The translations under genes were made by a program, and so were the position numbers. Of a stretch of DNA of 64,000 nucleotides, positions 1 through 8,446 are shown piece after piece. The stretch comes from JASHPR01 sp963795055. GTDB taxonomy: Bacteria; Actinomycetota; Actinomycetes; Streptosporangiales; Streptosporangiaceae. Under the pieces are notes generated by a model. The model searched no databases, was not told the origin of the DNA, and was given only the letters and a program-made list of their open reading frames with translations. Location: NCBI GenBank assembly GCA_963795055.1, contig CAWCGJ010000005.1:124001-188000 (forward strand). Reading direction: 5' to 3'. Positions within the stretch are counted from its first letter, which is position 1; each line of letters begins with the position of its first letter.

Positions 1-41
1 CCGCCGACGATCGTGACCTCGGCATCCCTGATTTCGGCCAC
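1..41 (-). CDS. N-terminus of a probable FAD/NAD(P)-binding oxidoreductase (partial)
   Basis: Only 13 codons and two bases are inside the window; the gene runs off the left edge. A GTG start follows AAGGGG with a 5-nt spacer, a good ribosome binding site. The visible residues VAEIRDAEVTIVGG end in a hydrophobic strand leading into a glycine motif, the usual opening of a Rossmann-fold flavoprotein. The family beyond that cannot be told. Confidence 0.5.
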   Translation of the reverse strand, partial: MAEIRDAEVTIVG

Positions 42-62
42 AGGAACCCCTTACGTCAATGC

Positions 63-242
63 ATGATCTACCCTGCCGCGCATGCGTATTCCACCTGGCG
101 CGCGGGTCTACCTGACCACCGCGATCAGCCTGGCCGGGGTGGCCGTGACCCCGATCGCTACTTCGCCGACGCCCGCCGGCGGGCCGAGCAGGAAATCATG
201 CAGCCCGGTTCCCCGCTGTCGGCCCTGTCGCACCACAAGTAG
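63..242 (+). CDS. small hypothetical protein, 59 residues
   Basis: This short reading frame starts at an ATG just right of the divergent partial gene and ends 75 bp before rraA. From about residue 29 on (RDPDRYFADARRRAEQEIM) it is a charged, probably helical segment whose codons nearly all end in G or C, as in real genes here. The first 28 residues look less coding-like and no clear ribosome binding site precedes the ATG, so the true start may lie further in. I do not recognise the family. Confidence 0.4.
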   Translation: MIYPAAHAYSTWRAGLPDHRDQPGRGGRDPDRYFADARRRAEQEIMQPGSPLSALSHHK

Positions 243-317
243 CGCCGGGGCGGCCCGCCGCGGTACGCGCCCGGTTTCCCTGCTGCGCCGGGATACGGGG
301 CATAGAGTGCTAGGGCC

Positions 318-803
318 ATGACCGACAACCCCGTCCCCGTGCCCACCGCCGACCTGGTCGACAGGTACGGCTCCGCGCTGCGCGTGTGTGACCTACAGTT
401 CCGCCAGTTCGGCGGGCGCCGCGCGTTCGCCGGCCCGGTCCGCACGGTCTCCTGTCACGAGGACAACGGGCTGCTGCGCGAGCTTCTGCACACCCCCGGG
501 GCCGGGTGCGTCCTGGTCGTCGACGGCGCCGGATCGCTGCACACGGCGCTGGTGGGTGACATGATCGCGGGCGCGGCCGTCGACAACGGCTGGGCGGGCC
601 TGGCCCTGCACGGCGCGGTCCGGGACAGCAGTGCCCTGTACCGGCTCGACCTCGGCATCAAGGCCCTGGGCACGAACCCGCGGACCAGCGCGAAGGCCGG
701 CTCCGGCGCCGTCGACGTGCCGGTCACCTTCGGCGGCGCCACGTTCTACCCTGGTGACATCCTGCACGCCGACGACGACGGGATCGTCCTGCTGCCGCGG
801 TAA
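318..803 (+). CDS. RraA family protein (RNase E inhibitor-like / HMG aldolase fold)
   Basis: At 161 residues this matches the usual length of RraA-type proteins. The family signature is clear: GDMIAGAAVDNGWAGLALHG near residue 75, followed by AVRDSSAL with the conserved Arg-Asp. Members either inhibit RNase E or act as class II 4-hydroxy-4-methyl-2-oxoglutarate/oxaloacetate aldolases; the sequence alone does not decide between them. It stands alone on its strand, with tal about 180 bp downstream and an inverted-repeat element starting right after its stop codon. The cytosolic protein is expected to be a ring-shaped trimer, as known for the family. Confidence 0.88.
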   Translation: MTDNPVPVPTADLVDRYGSALRVCDLQFRQFGGRRAFAGPVRTVSCHEDNGLLRELLHTPGAGCVLVVDGAGSLHTALVGDMIAGAAVDNGWAGLALHGAVRDSSALYRLDLGIKALGTNPRTSAKAGSGAVDVPVTFGGATFYPGDILHADDDGIVLLPR

Positions 804-804
804 T

Positions 805-875
805 GGGCCCTTCTCATCCGCGGGCCTCGGGCCCGGAGTGCGTGCGCAGCCATGGGAGGATGAAAAGGGTTCACA
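805..875 (+). repeat. inverted-repeat intergenic element, copy A
   Basis: CCCTTCTCATCC (808-819) is matched by GGATGAAAAGGG (858-869) with one mismatch and a 38-nt spacer. It begins 2-5 nt after the rraA stop codon. The right half matches copy B near 8.4 kb over about 33 positions (GAGT.CGTG.GCA, then GGATGAAA.GGGTTC). It could act as a terminator or 3' structure for rraA or as part of the tal leader. Confidence 0.5.
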
Positions 876-980
876 GCGCCATGAACTTCCGGTGCCGGAT
901 CTGTGGCTGGCGGGCCGAAACTCGTACGGTGGAGGCGTGCCGGGACCCCCGGATGGGCCGCGACGACCGGAGGCAGGACG

Positions 981-2054
981 ATGAAGCCTACCGAGGCGCT
1001 TCACGAGCGAGGGCAGAGCCTGTGGCTCGACAACATCACCCGCAGCATTCTCGATGACGGCACGATCCAGAGGTACATCGATTCCTATTCGGTGACCGGG
1101 CTGACCTCGAACCCGTCCATCTTCGACAAGGCGATCGGGTCGGGCTACTACGACGACGCCATCCGGTCCAGGGCGGGAGCGGGGCTGTCAGCGCAGGACC
1201 TGTTCTTCGAGCTGGCCATCGAGGACCTGCGCCGCGCCGCGGACCTGTTCCTGCCCAGCCACGAGCGGACCGACGGGGTGGACGGGTGGGTGTCGCTGGA
1301 GGTGTCGCCGCTGCTGGCCTACGACACCGCCCGGACGGTGGAGGCGGCCAAGAGCCTGTGCGCGCGGGCCGGGCGGTCCAATCTGTTCATCAAGATCCCC
1401 GGGACCCCCGAGGGCCTGCCGGCCATTACCGAGTCGATCGTGGCCGGGGTCCCGGTCAACGTGACGCTGCTGTTCTCCGCCGACCAGTACCTCGCGGCGG
1501 CGGACGCGTACCTGAAAGGCGTCGAGCGCCGGATCGCCGACGGCCTGAATCCGGCGGTGGGCTCGGTCGCCTCGCTCTTCATGTCGCGCTGGGATGTGGC
1601 CGTGGCCAAGGAGGTGCCGGCGGACCTGCAGGACCAGCTGGCGCTGGCGGTAGGGCTGGACGTCTACCGGGCCTACCGGCGGCTGATGGAGTCCGACCGG
1701 TTCCAGCGGCTGGAAAGTGACGGGGCGAGGACGCAGCGGCTGCTGTGGGCCAGCACCAGCACCAAGGACCCGGCCGCCCCCGACACGCTGTACGTGCACG
1801 GGCTGGCCGCCCCGTTCACGATCAACACCATGCCCGATGCCACCCTCAAGGCCTTCTTCGACCACGGGGAGGTGGGGGATCCGCTGCCGGCCGACGGCGG
1901 CGACGCCGACGCGATGTTCGCCCGGTTCGCCCAGGCCGGCGTGGACCTGGGCGGGCTGGCGACCCAGCTGCAGCGCGACGGGGCCACGGCGTTCGTCGAC
2001 TCCTGGAACCAGCTGATGGACCGGATCGAGGCGCAGACCTCCGCGGTCAGCTGA
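981..2054 (+). CDS. tal: transaldolase
   Basis: The enzyme moves a dihydroxyacetone unit between sedoheptulose-7-phosphate and glyceraldehyde-3-phosphate in the non-oxidative pentose phosphate pathway. The Schiff-base lysine lies in LFIKIPGT (about Lys138). SVTGLTSNPSIFDKAI near residue 38 and WASTSTKDPAAPDTLYV near 258 are typical of the long actinobacterial form; 357 residues fits. The ATG was chosen because GGAGGCAGG stands just before it; the frame stays open upstream but shows no family similarity. It is followed by pgl, with rpiA convergent beyond. Confidence 0.95.
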   Translation: MKPTEALHERGQSLWLDNITRSILDDGTIQRYIDSYSVTGLTSNPSIFDKAIGSGYYDDAIRSRAGAGLSAQDLFFELAIEDLRRAADLFLPSHERTDGVDGWVSLEVSPLLAYDTARTVEAAKSLCARAGRSNLFIKIPGTPEGLPAITESIVAGVPVNVTLLFSADQYLAAADAYLKGVERRIADGLNPAVGSVASLFMSRWDVAVAKEVPADLQDQLALAVGLDVYRAYRRLMESDRFQRLESDGARTQRLLWASTSTKDPAAPDTLYVHGLAAPFTINTMPDATLKAFFDHGEVGDPLPADGGDADAMFARFAQAGVDLGGLATQLQRDGATAFVDSWNQLMDRIEAQTSAVS

Positions 2055-2103
2055 ATGACCGGACACCGACCGTGCCGGGACGCGTCAGGAGAGGAGACAG
2101 CAC

Positions 2104-2166
2104 ATGCCGATTCCGCCGCTGCGCGACCGTCGGGCGCTGAAGGAGCAGGCCCGCCATGCACCATGA
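2104..2166 (+). other. possible 20-codon leader ORF overlapping the pgl start
   Basis: The reading frame MPIPPLRDRRALKEQARHAP has a strong ribosome binding site (GGAGAGGAGA) and its stop codon lies 8-10 nt inside pgl in another frame. The pgl ribosome binding site AAGGAG falls inside it, so translating the leader could affect pgl translation. In many actinobacteria opcA occupies the place before pgl; here only this short frame remains. No homolog is recognised, so it may be fortuitous. Confidence 0.3.
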
Positions 2167-2812
2167 CCTCCAAACGCTGGCCGACCCCGGCGCGGTGGCC
2201 GCCGCCGGGGCGGCGTTCGTGGCCGAGCGCGCCCGCGCGGCGGTGGCGGCCAGCGGCAGCTTCCGCTTCGCGGTCAGCGGCGGGCACACCCCCTGGGCGA
2301 TGTTCGCCGAGCTGGCCACGGAGGAGGTCCCCTGGGACCAGGTGGTCATCTACCAGGTGGACGAGCGCGTGGCCCCGCCCGATGACCCCGACCGGAATCT
2401 GAGCCACCTCACCAAGGCGCTGGGCTCCGCCCCGGCGCAGGTACGGCCCATGCCGGTCAACGACAGCGACCTCGTGGCCGCGGCCGCCGCCTACGCGGCC
2501 GTGCTGCCCGAGCACTTCGACCTGGTTCACCTGGGTCTGGGTCCCGACGGGCACACCGCTTCGCTGGTGCCGGGGGATCCGGTCCTGTCGGTCACCGACC
2601 GCCTGGTGGCCCTCACCCAGCCTTACCAGGGGCGGGTGCGGATGACGCTGACCTACCCGGCGCTGGCCCGGGCCCGCCAGATCCTCTGGCTGGTCACCGG
2701 CAGCGACAAGAAGGAGCCCCTGGCCAGGCTCCTGGCCGGCGATACCACGATCCCGGCAGGCCGCGTGGAAGCCGCGGCGTCACTGGTGATGGCGGACCGT
2801 GCGGCGACCTGA
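2156..2812 (+). CDS. pgl: 6-phosphogluconolactonase
   Basis: This enzyme hydrolyses 6-phosphogluconolactone to 6-phosphogluconate in the oxidative pentose phosphate pathway. Diagnostic motifs are AVSGGHTPWAMF (about residue 38), YQVDERVAPPDDPDRN (about 65) and LGLGPDGHTASLVPG (about 127). The 218-residue length is slightly short but complete for DevB-type lactonases. The ATG follows AAGGAG by 10 nt. It lies 102 bp after tal and probably shares its transcript, and it converges on rpiA with a 10-bp gap. Confidence 0.93.
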   Translation: MHHDLQTLADPGAVAAAGAAFVAERARAAVAASGSFRFAVSGGHTPWAMFAELATEEVPWDQVVIYQVDERVAPPDDPDRNLSHLTKALGSAPAQVRPMPVNDSDLVAAAAAYAAVLPEHFDLVHLGLGPDGHTASLVPGDPVLSVTDRLVALTQPYQGRVRMTLTYPALARARQILWLVTGSDKKEPLARLLAGDTTIPAGRVEAAASLVMADRAAT

Positions 2813-2822
2813 GGCCCGTCCG

Positions 2823-3476
2823 TCAGGACGTGGCACCGTTGAAGTCGGTCCGGCCGACCGACGTGCCCCGGCCTATCAGGACCACCGCCACCATCTCGGG
2901 CGGGAACAGGCCATGCTCGACGAGCCCGGGCGTGGCGGACAGCCGGACGGCCAGCGCCGCCGGGTCGTCGACCGGCCCGTGGTAGTCCGCGATCACGCCG
3001 CCGTCGGGGCTGGGCGGGACGTCGCGCAGCGACACCGGGGCGACGCGGCGCATCGTGGCGCGCAGCCCGAAGGAGAGCAGCTCCAGGGGAATCGGGGCGT
3101 GCAGGGCCTCGACCGGCTTGGAGGAGTCGGCGATGACCACGAACCGGTCCGCGGCCGCGGCGATGATCTTCTCCCGGGTGTGCGCGCCGCCGCCGCCCTT
3201 CACCAGCCAGCCGTCGGGAGCAACCTGGTCCGCGCCGTCGATGGTGATGTCGAAACGGTCGATGCTCGCGACGTCCTCGATCTTCAGGCCCAGCTCGCGC
3301 GCGGCGTGCTCGGTGCGCGGCGACGTGGCGGCGCAGACGATATCGAGCGACCGGCGCGCGAGGGCCGGGAGCAGGTACGCGACCGTCGAGCCGGTGCCCA
3401 GCCCGACCGTCATGCCGTTTTCGACCAGCTCTGCTGCCGTCTGCGCGGCGAGCTGCTTCTCCCGCTCGATGCTCAT
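2823..3476 (-). CDS. rpiA: ribose-5-phosphate isomerase A
   Basis: It interconverts ribose-5-phosphate and ribulose-5-phosphate. The motifs GLGTGSTV (about residue 26, phosphate loop), DITIDGADQV (about 76) and KGGGGAHTREKI (about 93, with the catalytic region) define the RpiA family; 217 residues is normal. Actinobacteria often use the unrelated RpiB, so an RpiA here is worth noting. It converges on pgl and is divergent from a Cof-type phosphatase across about 105 bp. Confidence 0.93.
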   Translation of the reverse strand: MSIEREKQLAAQTAAELVENGMTVGLGTGSTVAYLLPALARRSLDIVCAATSPRTEHAARELGLKIEDVASIDRFDITIDGADQVAPDGWLVKGGGGAHTREKIIAAAADRFVVIADSSKPVEALHAPIPLELLSFGLRATMRRVAPVSLRDVPPSPDGGVIADYHGPVDDPAALAVRLSATPGLVEHGLFPPEMVAVVLIGRGTSVGRTDFNGATS

Positions 3477-3582
3477 GGCTCGTTGACTCCGGGGGCGGTT
3501 GCGGTGCTGGAAAGGAATTGCGACGCCGAAAGGGAGAAAGCGATGAGCCTAGGCTACCTACCGGACTGACCCTGGAGGCAAG

Positions 3583-4389
3583 ATGGCCCCCCCACCGATC
3601 CGACTGATGCTCGCCGACGTCGACGGCACGCTGGTGACCCAGGACAAGGTCCTCACCGACCGGGCTATCGCCGCCGTGGCCAAGCTGAAGCAGGCCGGGA
3701 TAGTGTTCGCGATCACCAGCGGCCGCCCGCCGCGCGGCATGTCGATGCTCATCGAGCCGCTCGGTCTCACCACGCCGATCGCGGCCTTCAACGGCGGGGT
3801 GTTCGTCCGTCCCGACATGTCGGTGATCGAGCAACGGACCATACCCGACGACCTGACGCCGGCGGTGATCGAGGTGCTCGGAGGCCATGGGACAGACGTG
3901 TGGGTCTACCGGGGCGCGGACTGGTTCGTGCGGGACCTGCACGGACCGCACGTGGCCCGGGAGGCCTGGACGGTGAAGTTCGACCCGGCGCTGGTCGAAA
4001 GCTTCGCCTCGGTCACCGGCGGCGTGGCCAAGGTCGTGGGGGTGAGCGACGACTTCGACATGGTCCAGAAGGCCGTAGACGCGGTACGCGAGCGCTTCGG
4101 CGACCACGTGTCGGCGGCCAGATCCCAGCCGTACTACGCCGACGTCACCCACCCCGACGCCAACAAGGGCGCCGTGGTCCAGTATCTCTCCAAGGCCTAC
4201 CAGATCCCCGAGGAGCAGATCGCCACGATCGGTGACCAGCCCAACGACGTGCTGATGTTCGCCCGCTCCGGGCTCAGCATCGCCATGGGCAACGCCAGCC
4301 ACGAGGTGCAGGCCGCTGCTCGCCGCGTCACCACCTCCAACGAGGACGAGGGCTTCGCCCACGCGGTCGAGCGGTTCGTCCTGCCCTGA
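3583..4389 (+). CDS. HAD-superfamily Cof-type sugar phosphatase
   Basis: All four HAD motifs are present: ADVDGTLV at the N-terminus (nucleophile and acid/base aspartates), ITSGRPP (about residue 44), the lysine of NKGAVV (about 191) and GDQPNDVLMF (about 218). The 268-residue length with a large C2-type cap fits Cof/YidA enzymes, which act on small phosphorylated metabolites such as sugar phosphates. The ATG follows CTGGAGGCAAG. An upstream 8-codon frame (3543-3569) with its own ribosome binding site may be chance. The exact substrate is unknown, but pentose-phosphate genes surround it. Confidence 0.88.
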   Translation: MAPPPIRLMLADVDGTLVTQDKVLTDRAIAAVAKLKQAGIVFAITSGRPPRGMSMLIEPLGLTTPIAAFNGGVFVRPDMSVIEQRTIPDDLTPAVIEVLGGHGTDVWVYRGADWFVRDLHGPHVAREAWTVKFDPALVESFASVTGGVAKVVGVSDDFDMVQKAVDAVRERFGDHVSAARSQPYYADVTHPDANKGAVVQYLSKAYQIPEEQIATIGDQPNDVLMFARSGLSIAMGNASHEVQAAARRVTTSNEDEGFAHAVERFVLP

Positions 4390-4560
4390 CCCGACCAGGA
4401 CCCTCCCCGAGCGGGTTGGCCCGGGGCCCGAACCCAACGGGCCCGGATTACGTGTTTGGGCTCAGCGGGGTAGTTGCTTGCGGGTAAACATATATTGGGC
4501 TGATTGACCAGCCGCCGGGCCGCCGCGGAGATCCCGGGGCGGCACGTAGCAGGAGCCAGG

Positions 4561-6654
4561 GTGGGGAACTCAACCAGGCCGCGATTCAAGCTTCTCACGG
4601 TGGCGGCCGCCGTGGTCGCCGTGGTCGCGCTGGCCACGGCGTGCTCTCAGGCGCCGCCGCCGAAGCCCAAGCCGCACCCGGCGGCCGCCCCGGTCAGCAC
4701 GCCCGCGACCGCGCCGCCCGTCGGCCCGCACGGCGGCGTGGACCTCAACGTGCTCGTGGTGACCGACGGCTCCGGGGCGGTCGAGGCCATCCGCCAGCAG
4801 CTGACCACCGAGGGCCTGCCGTCCACGGTCATCGACCTGCGCGACTCCTCCCGGTCGGCCATCACCCGGGACTTCCTGGCGCGCCAGCTTCCGGACGGCA
4901 CGAGGGGGGGCAACTTCGACGGGATCGTGCTGCCCAGCGCGGCCCCCCAGGCGCTGTCCGCGGCCGAGGAGGCCAACCTCGCCTGGTACGAGCGCAAGTT
5001 CGGGGTGCGCCAGGTGGACGCCTACGCACCGCCGGATCCCAGCCTGGGCATGAGCTCGCCGCCGGCCTACAGCGGACCGCTCACCGCGGACGCGGGCGTG
5101 ACCCCGGCCGGAGCCCGGGCCGGGTTCGGCTACCTCAACGGGTCGTTCCCGTTCAGCGGGGGGCCGGCCGACCCCGCGCCGTTCGGCTACCTGGCCCAGC
5201 CGCTGCCCGGCGGCGGGGCCACGCCGCTGGTGACCGCGAGTATCCCGCACTCGTCCGGCTCCGCCACGCTCGTGTGGCGGTACGACAACGGAGGGCGCCA
5301 GCAGCTCGGGATCGGCTTCGGCTACAGCTACGGCCAGGCGCAGTTCCACTACCTGGCGCCCGGCATCGTGGACTGGCTCACCCGCGGGGTGAACCTCGGC
5401 GACTGGCGCAGCTACCTCGACATCGCCTACGACGACATGTTCCTCGGGGACTCTCAGTGGAGCACGGTCGGGCACTGCACGCCCGGCGTCACTACCTGCC
5501 CCAAGGGCACGCCGATGACGGCGACGATCCGGATGAAGCCGGCCGACGTGACGTACGCCGTGCAGTGGGAGCAGCAGCACCACTTCACGATCGAGTTCCT
5601 GTACAACGGGGGGGCGTCCGCCAGGTTCGCGGTGCATGGGGTCGACGCGCTGCTGGTCGCCACCCGGCCGGTGGCCAAGGACTTCTACTGGGTCAACCAC
5701 ACCTGGACCCACGCGTACTTCGGCTGCCAGCAGAACTTCAAGGTGGTGCCCTGGCAGTGCGTGCGGTCGAACGGGCACATCGTGTGGGCGGCCGGCAGCG
5801 GCCTGATCAACAGCCAGGTCGAGAAGAACTTCGCCTGGGCCAGGAAGAACCGGATCCCCGCCGAGCCCGGGGTGCTGGCCAGCGGCGAGTACTCGGGGCT
5901 ACGGCTGCTGCCCCAGCAGCCGGTGGACAACCCCTACCTGGTCACCGCGATGAGTACCGACCACATCCACTGGATTGTCCTGGACGCGTCGCGCGAGCCG
6001 GCCATGCGTCCCGTCGGCGCGGCCCTCGGCATCCCCCGGCACCCCATCGACGTGGGCGAGGACGTCGACACCGTGGCCGAGGAGGTCAACGAGTTCAACT
6101 GGTACAACGACTCCAAGGCCGACGGCGGCAGCGGGCTGTGCCAGACCAGCACGACCACGGCCTGCCTCAAGCCGCTGAACGAGCAGACCGGGTGGACCTC
6201 GTCCATCGTGCCGGCCCAGGTCGAGATCGTCTTCAACGCGCTCATCAACAACGACCCGCGGCCGTTCTTCATGCACCAGTCGAACCTGACCGGCGACCGG
6301 CTGGGCTACCCGGTGATGGACGGGGTGCTGTCCGCCTACCGGGCGGTCTACGGCCCGAGCGCCCCGATCGAGAACCTGCCGACCGACCAGGACGGGGCGG
6401 TGCTGCGCGACCAGCAGCTGTGGGCCCAGGCGCGGCAGGCGGGCACGGTCACCGCCTGGGTGCAGGGCAACACGATCACGATCTCCGGCCCGCCCGGCAC
6501 CCCGGTGCCCGTCACGGTCCCCGCGGGGACCACGGTGGGATCGGCGGCCGGGCCCACCTACGGCTTCTCGTACGCGGGCGAGCGGTCGGGGTTCACCACG
6601 CTCGGCTCGCAGCCGCTCAAGCTCGTGCTCGGCTCGGCTCCGTACACCGGGTGA
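4561..6654 (+). CDS. Agd3-like carbohydrate deacetylase lipoprotein
   Basis: Starting at the GTG after AGGAGCCAGG, the protein of about 697 residues opens with a lipoprotein signal (hydrophobic run, lipobox LATAC) and a Pro/Ala-rich linker, so it should be anchored outside the membrane. The middle carries YDDMFLGD (about 287), HTWTHAYFG (about 380) and later FFMHQSN (about 570). These resemble the Asp-Asp metal site and His pair of the Agd3/CE18 polysaccharide deacetylases, which remove acetyl groups from amino-sugar polymers. The N-terminal third would match the carbohydrate-binding region. The assignment rests on motif memory. The upstream 170 bp includes an AT-rich stretch (AAACATATATT) suited to a promoter. 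Confidence 0.6.
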   Translation: MGNSTRPRFKLLTVAAAVVAVVALATACSQAPPPKPKPHPAAAPVSTPATAPPVGPHGGVDLNVLVVTDGSGAVEAIRQQLTTEGLPSTVIDLRDSSRSAITRDFLARQLPDGTRGGNFDGIVLPSAAPQALSAAEEANLAWYERKFGVRQVDAYAPPDPSLGMSSPPAYSGPLTADAGVTPAGARAGFGYLNGSFPFSGGPADPAPFGYLAQPLPGGGATPLVTASIPHSSGSATLVWRYDNGGRQQLGIGFGYSYGQAQFHYLAPGIVDWLTRGVNLGDWRSYLDIAYDDMFLGDSQWSTVGHCTPGVTTCPKGTPMTATIRMKPADVTYAVQWEQQHHFTIEFLYNGGASARFAVHGVDALLVATRPVAKDFYWVNHTWTHAYFGCQQNFKVVPWQCVRSNGHIVWAAGSGLINSQVEKNFAWARKNRIPAEPGVLASGEYSGLRLLPQQPVDNPYLVTAMSTDHIHWIVLDASREPAMRPVGAALGIPRHPIDVGEDVDTVAEEVNEFNWYNDSKADGGSGLCQTSTTTACLKPLNEQTGWTSSIVPAQVEIVFNALINNDPRPFFMHQSNLTGDRLGYPVMDGVLSAYRAVYGPSAPIENLPTDQDGAVLRDQQLWAQARQAGTVTAWVQGNTITISGPPGTPVPVTVPAGTTVGSAAGPTYGFSYAGERSGFTTLGSQPLKLVLGSAPYTG

Positions 6655-6657
6655 CGT

Positions 6658-8058
6658 TCAGGCCGGCGGGCGCAGCGCGGCCTGGTCGGCCAGCGCGATC
6701 GCGAGCTGGCCGAGCACGGTGGGGTGGAACGGGGCCGCCGCGCCCAGTCCCTGCACGTACGGCTGCGACGTGCAGAGCTGGTGCCCGGTGAAGTCGGGCT
6801 GCGGCGAGGAGAAGTCGAACTGGGCCGCGCCGTCGGCCAGCACCGTGTTCAGGGTGGCCAGGCGGGACGTCAGCGTCTGCAGGTTGGCGGCGCTCAGCCC
6901 GGCCCGGGACAGGCACCCGGGCTCGGGCCCGAACGGGTCGTAGTACTGGTTGATGATCACCTGGGGGTGCGTGGGCAGGGCCGCCAGCCGGCTCAGCAGG
7001 TCGAGGTAGTCCTTGCTGAACGAGGCGAGCTGCTGCTGGAAGTACGCGGTCGTGGCGCGGTCGTTGCAGCGCGGCGTGACCGAGCAGTAGCGCACCTCCG
7101 CGGCCCAGTTCAGGTCGTCGGCGCCCACGCTGATGATGACGGCCGACAGGTGCACGGCCCGCTCCGCCGCCGCGAACTGCGCCGGCAGGACCTGGCCGTC
7201 GTGGTCCTGCGGCCCGAGCAGCCCGTCGCTGATGGTGGCGCCGTCGCAGGCCAGGTTCAGCACCCTCCAGCCGTTGGCGACGGAAAGGTCGTCGGCGTAG
7301 GAGTCGGAGCTGCGCCCGCAGGCCCGGGCCGTGCCGGAGGAGCCAGGCAACGGCACGAGCCCGGCTCCGGCCGCGGTGGAGTCCCCCATGACCACGACCT
7401 GGACCCCGGGCAGCGGCGGGCCGTTCGGCTTGATCCGGGGCAGGTGGGTCTGGCTGCCGACGAGCTCGTTGAGGGAATGCACCTGGCGCAGCAGCCCGGG
7501 CGCCGTGTACGCGGTGATCATGATGGCGCCCAGGTTGATGGCCTCGGCCACGACCAGGCCCGCGACGAGCAGCTGGATGGTCGTGCGGTGCGGGATGCGG
7601 CGCCACCCGGCCACGGCGCCCACCAGGAGCAGCGCGCCGGCCCCGGCGATCACGGTCTCCCAGGCGAAGTAGCGTTTCCAGCCGTCCGCGAGCCTGGAGC
7701 CGAGGATGCGTTCCGCCTCGGCCGGGTGGTCGCCCTGGACGAACGTGGTCAGCTGGCTGTTGATGGTGATCTGGGAGAGCTGCAGCCGGGGGCGCACCGG
7801 GCCGGCGAAGAGCAGGTTGGTCGGCAGGCTCTGGCCGAACAGGTCGACCTGTCCCGGCCCGGACAGGCTCAGGCTCGGCGCGCTCACGCCCACCTGGATG
7901 ACCTGACCCGCCACGGTGACCGTCTGCATCGGCGTCACCAGCAGCGCGACCGCGATCCCTGCGCCGGCCGACACGACCAGCAGAACCAGCCCCGCCAGCC
8001 ACCGCCGCGTCAGCCGGGCCCATCCGCCGGTCAGCAGCATGCCGCCAATCGTTCCCAT
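6658..8058 (-). CDS. membrane-anchored SGNH/GDSL hydrolase
   Basis: The 466-residue protein starts with a transmembrane segment (about 15-42), then an extracytoplasmic loop and two further hydrophobic segments (about 130-195). The SGNH domain follows: VVVMGDSTAAGAGL (block I serine) at about 222, NLACDGATI (block II Gly region), IISVGADDLNW (block III) and FHPTVLG near the C-terminus (block V His). Such enzymes are esterases or O-deacetylases of envelope polymers. Its stop lies 3 bp from that of the convergent Agd3-like gene, so both may act on surface polysaccharide. Confidence 0.8.
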   Translation of the reverse strand: MGTIGGMLLTGGWARLTRRWLAGLVLLVVSAGAGIAVALLVTPMQTVTVAGQVIQVGVSAPSLSLSGPGQVDLFGQSLPTNLLFAGPVRPRLQLSQITINSQLTTFVQGDHPAEAERILGSRLADGWKRYFAWETVIAGAGALLLVGAVAGWRRIPHRTTIQLLVAGLVVAEAINLGAIMITAYTAPGLLRQVHSLNELVGSQTHLPRIKPNGPPLPGVQVVVMGDSTAAGAGLVPLPGSSGTARACGRSSDSYADDLSVANGWRVLNLACDGATISDGLLGPQDHDGQVLPAQFAAAERAVHLSAVIISVGADDLNWAAEVRYCSVTPRCNDRATTAYFQQQLASFSKDYLDLLSRLAALPTHPQVIINQYYDPFGPEPGCLSRAGLSAANLQTLTSRLATLNTVLADGAAQFDFSSPQPDFTGHQLCTSQPYVQGLGAAAPFHPTVLGQLAIALADQAALRPPA

Positions 8059-8164
8059 ACCTACCCTCAGGGTAACGACCGGCGGCGGTTTCCCCTACCG
8101 TCCAGCGCGTCGGCCTGGCGCTTCGAGGATGACCCGGCGGGGAGGCACGTGCCCATCCGGCGGG

Positions 8165-8181
8165 TCACCCCAGGCGGGTGA
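8165..8181. promoter_or_regulatory. 17-bp palindromic operator (perfect)
   Basis: TCACCC-CAGGC-GGGTGA is a perfect copy of the recurrent inverted repeat. It lies 107 bp upstream of the SGNH hydrolase start. The surrounding non-coding stretch of about 390 bp holds nothing else I can read except inverted-repeat element B at its right end. Confidence 0.55.
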
Positions 8182-8364
8182 GGGCAGGTACGGCCGCGAC
8201 CGCTCGGCGTGGCGCAGAATCCGCGCCTGGCTGGCGCGGACTCACCCGACGAGCGGGACGCGGACGTGTTACCGGCGGGAAACGCGCCGTGCGGTACGCC
8301 GCCCGGTCCGGCGGGCTACCCTGCGTGCTCCGAACATCTCATCCCTCCGATCTCTGCTATCGGC

Positions 8365-8436
8365 GAGAACCTCTTTCATCCGTCGATCTCACGCTCAGAG
8401 TACGTGGGCACTCGCGAGAGGATGAAAGGGGTTCTC
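8365..8436 (-). repeat. inverted-repeat intergenic element, copy B (most complete)
   Basis: GAGAACCTCTTTCATCC (8365-8381) pairs with GGATGAAAGGGGTTCTC (8420-8436): 16 of 17 bases match around a 38-nt spacer, the same spacer length as copy A. It starts 10 nt beyond the stop codon of the DUF6325-like gene. The left half shares TTCATCCGTCGATCTC with copy C at 34.1 kb; the right half matches copy A. It is a strong hairpin and could be a terminator, but no T-run follows. Confidence 0.6.
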
Positions 8437-8446
8437 TTACGCGCGA

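Noticed and set aside
881..1057. Small frame beginning MNFRCRICGWRAET with a CxxC pair
   Set aside because: It runs far into tal in another frame and loses coding character after about 30 codons. The CxxC is attractive but there is no clear ribosome binding site.
3543..3569. Eight-codon leader before the Cof-type phosphatase
   Set aside because: It has a ribosome binding site but no attenuator-like structure or biased codons; it is probably chance.
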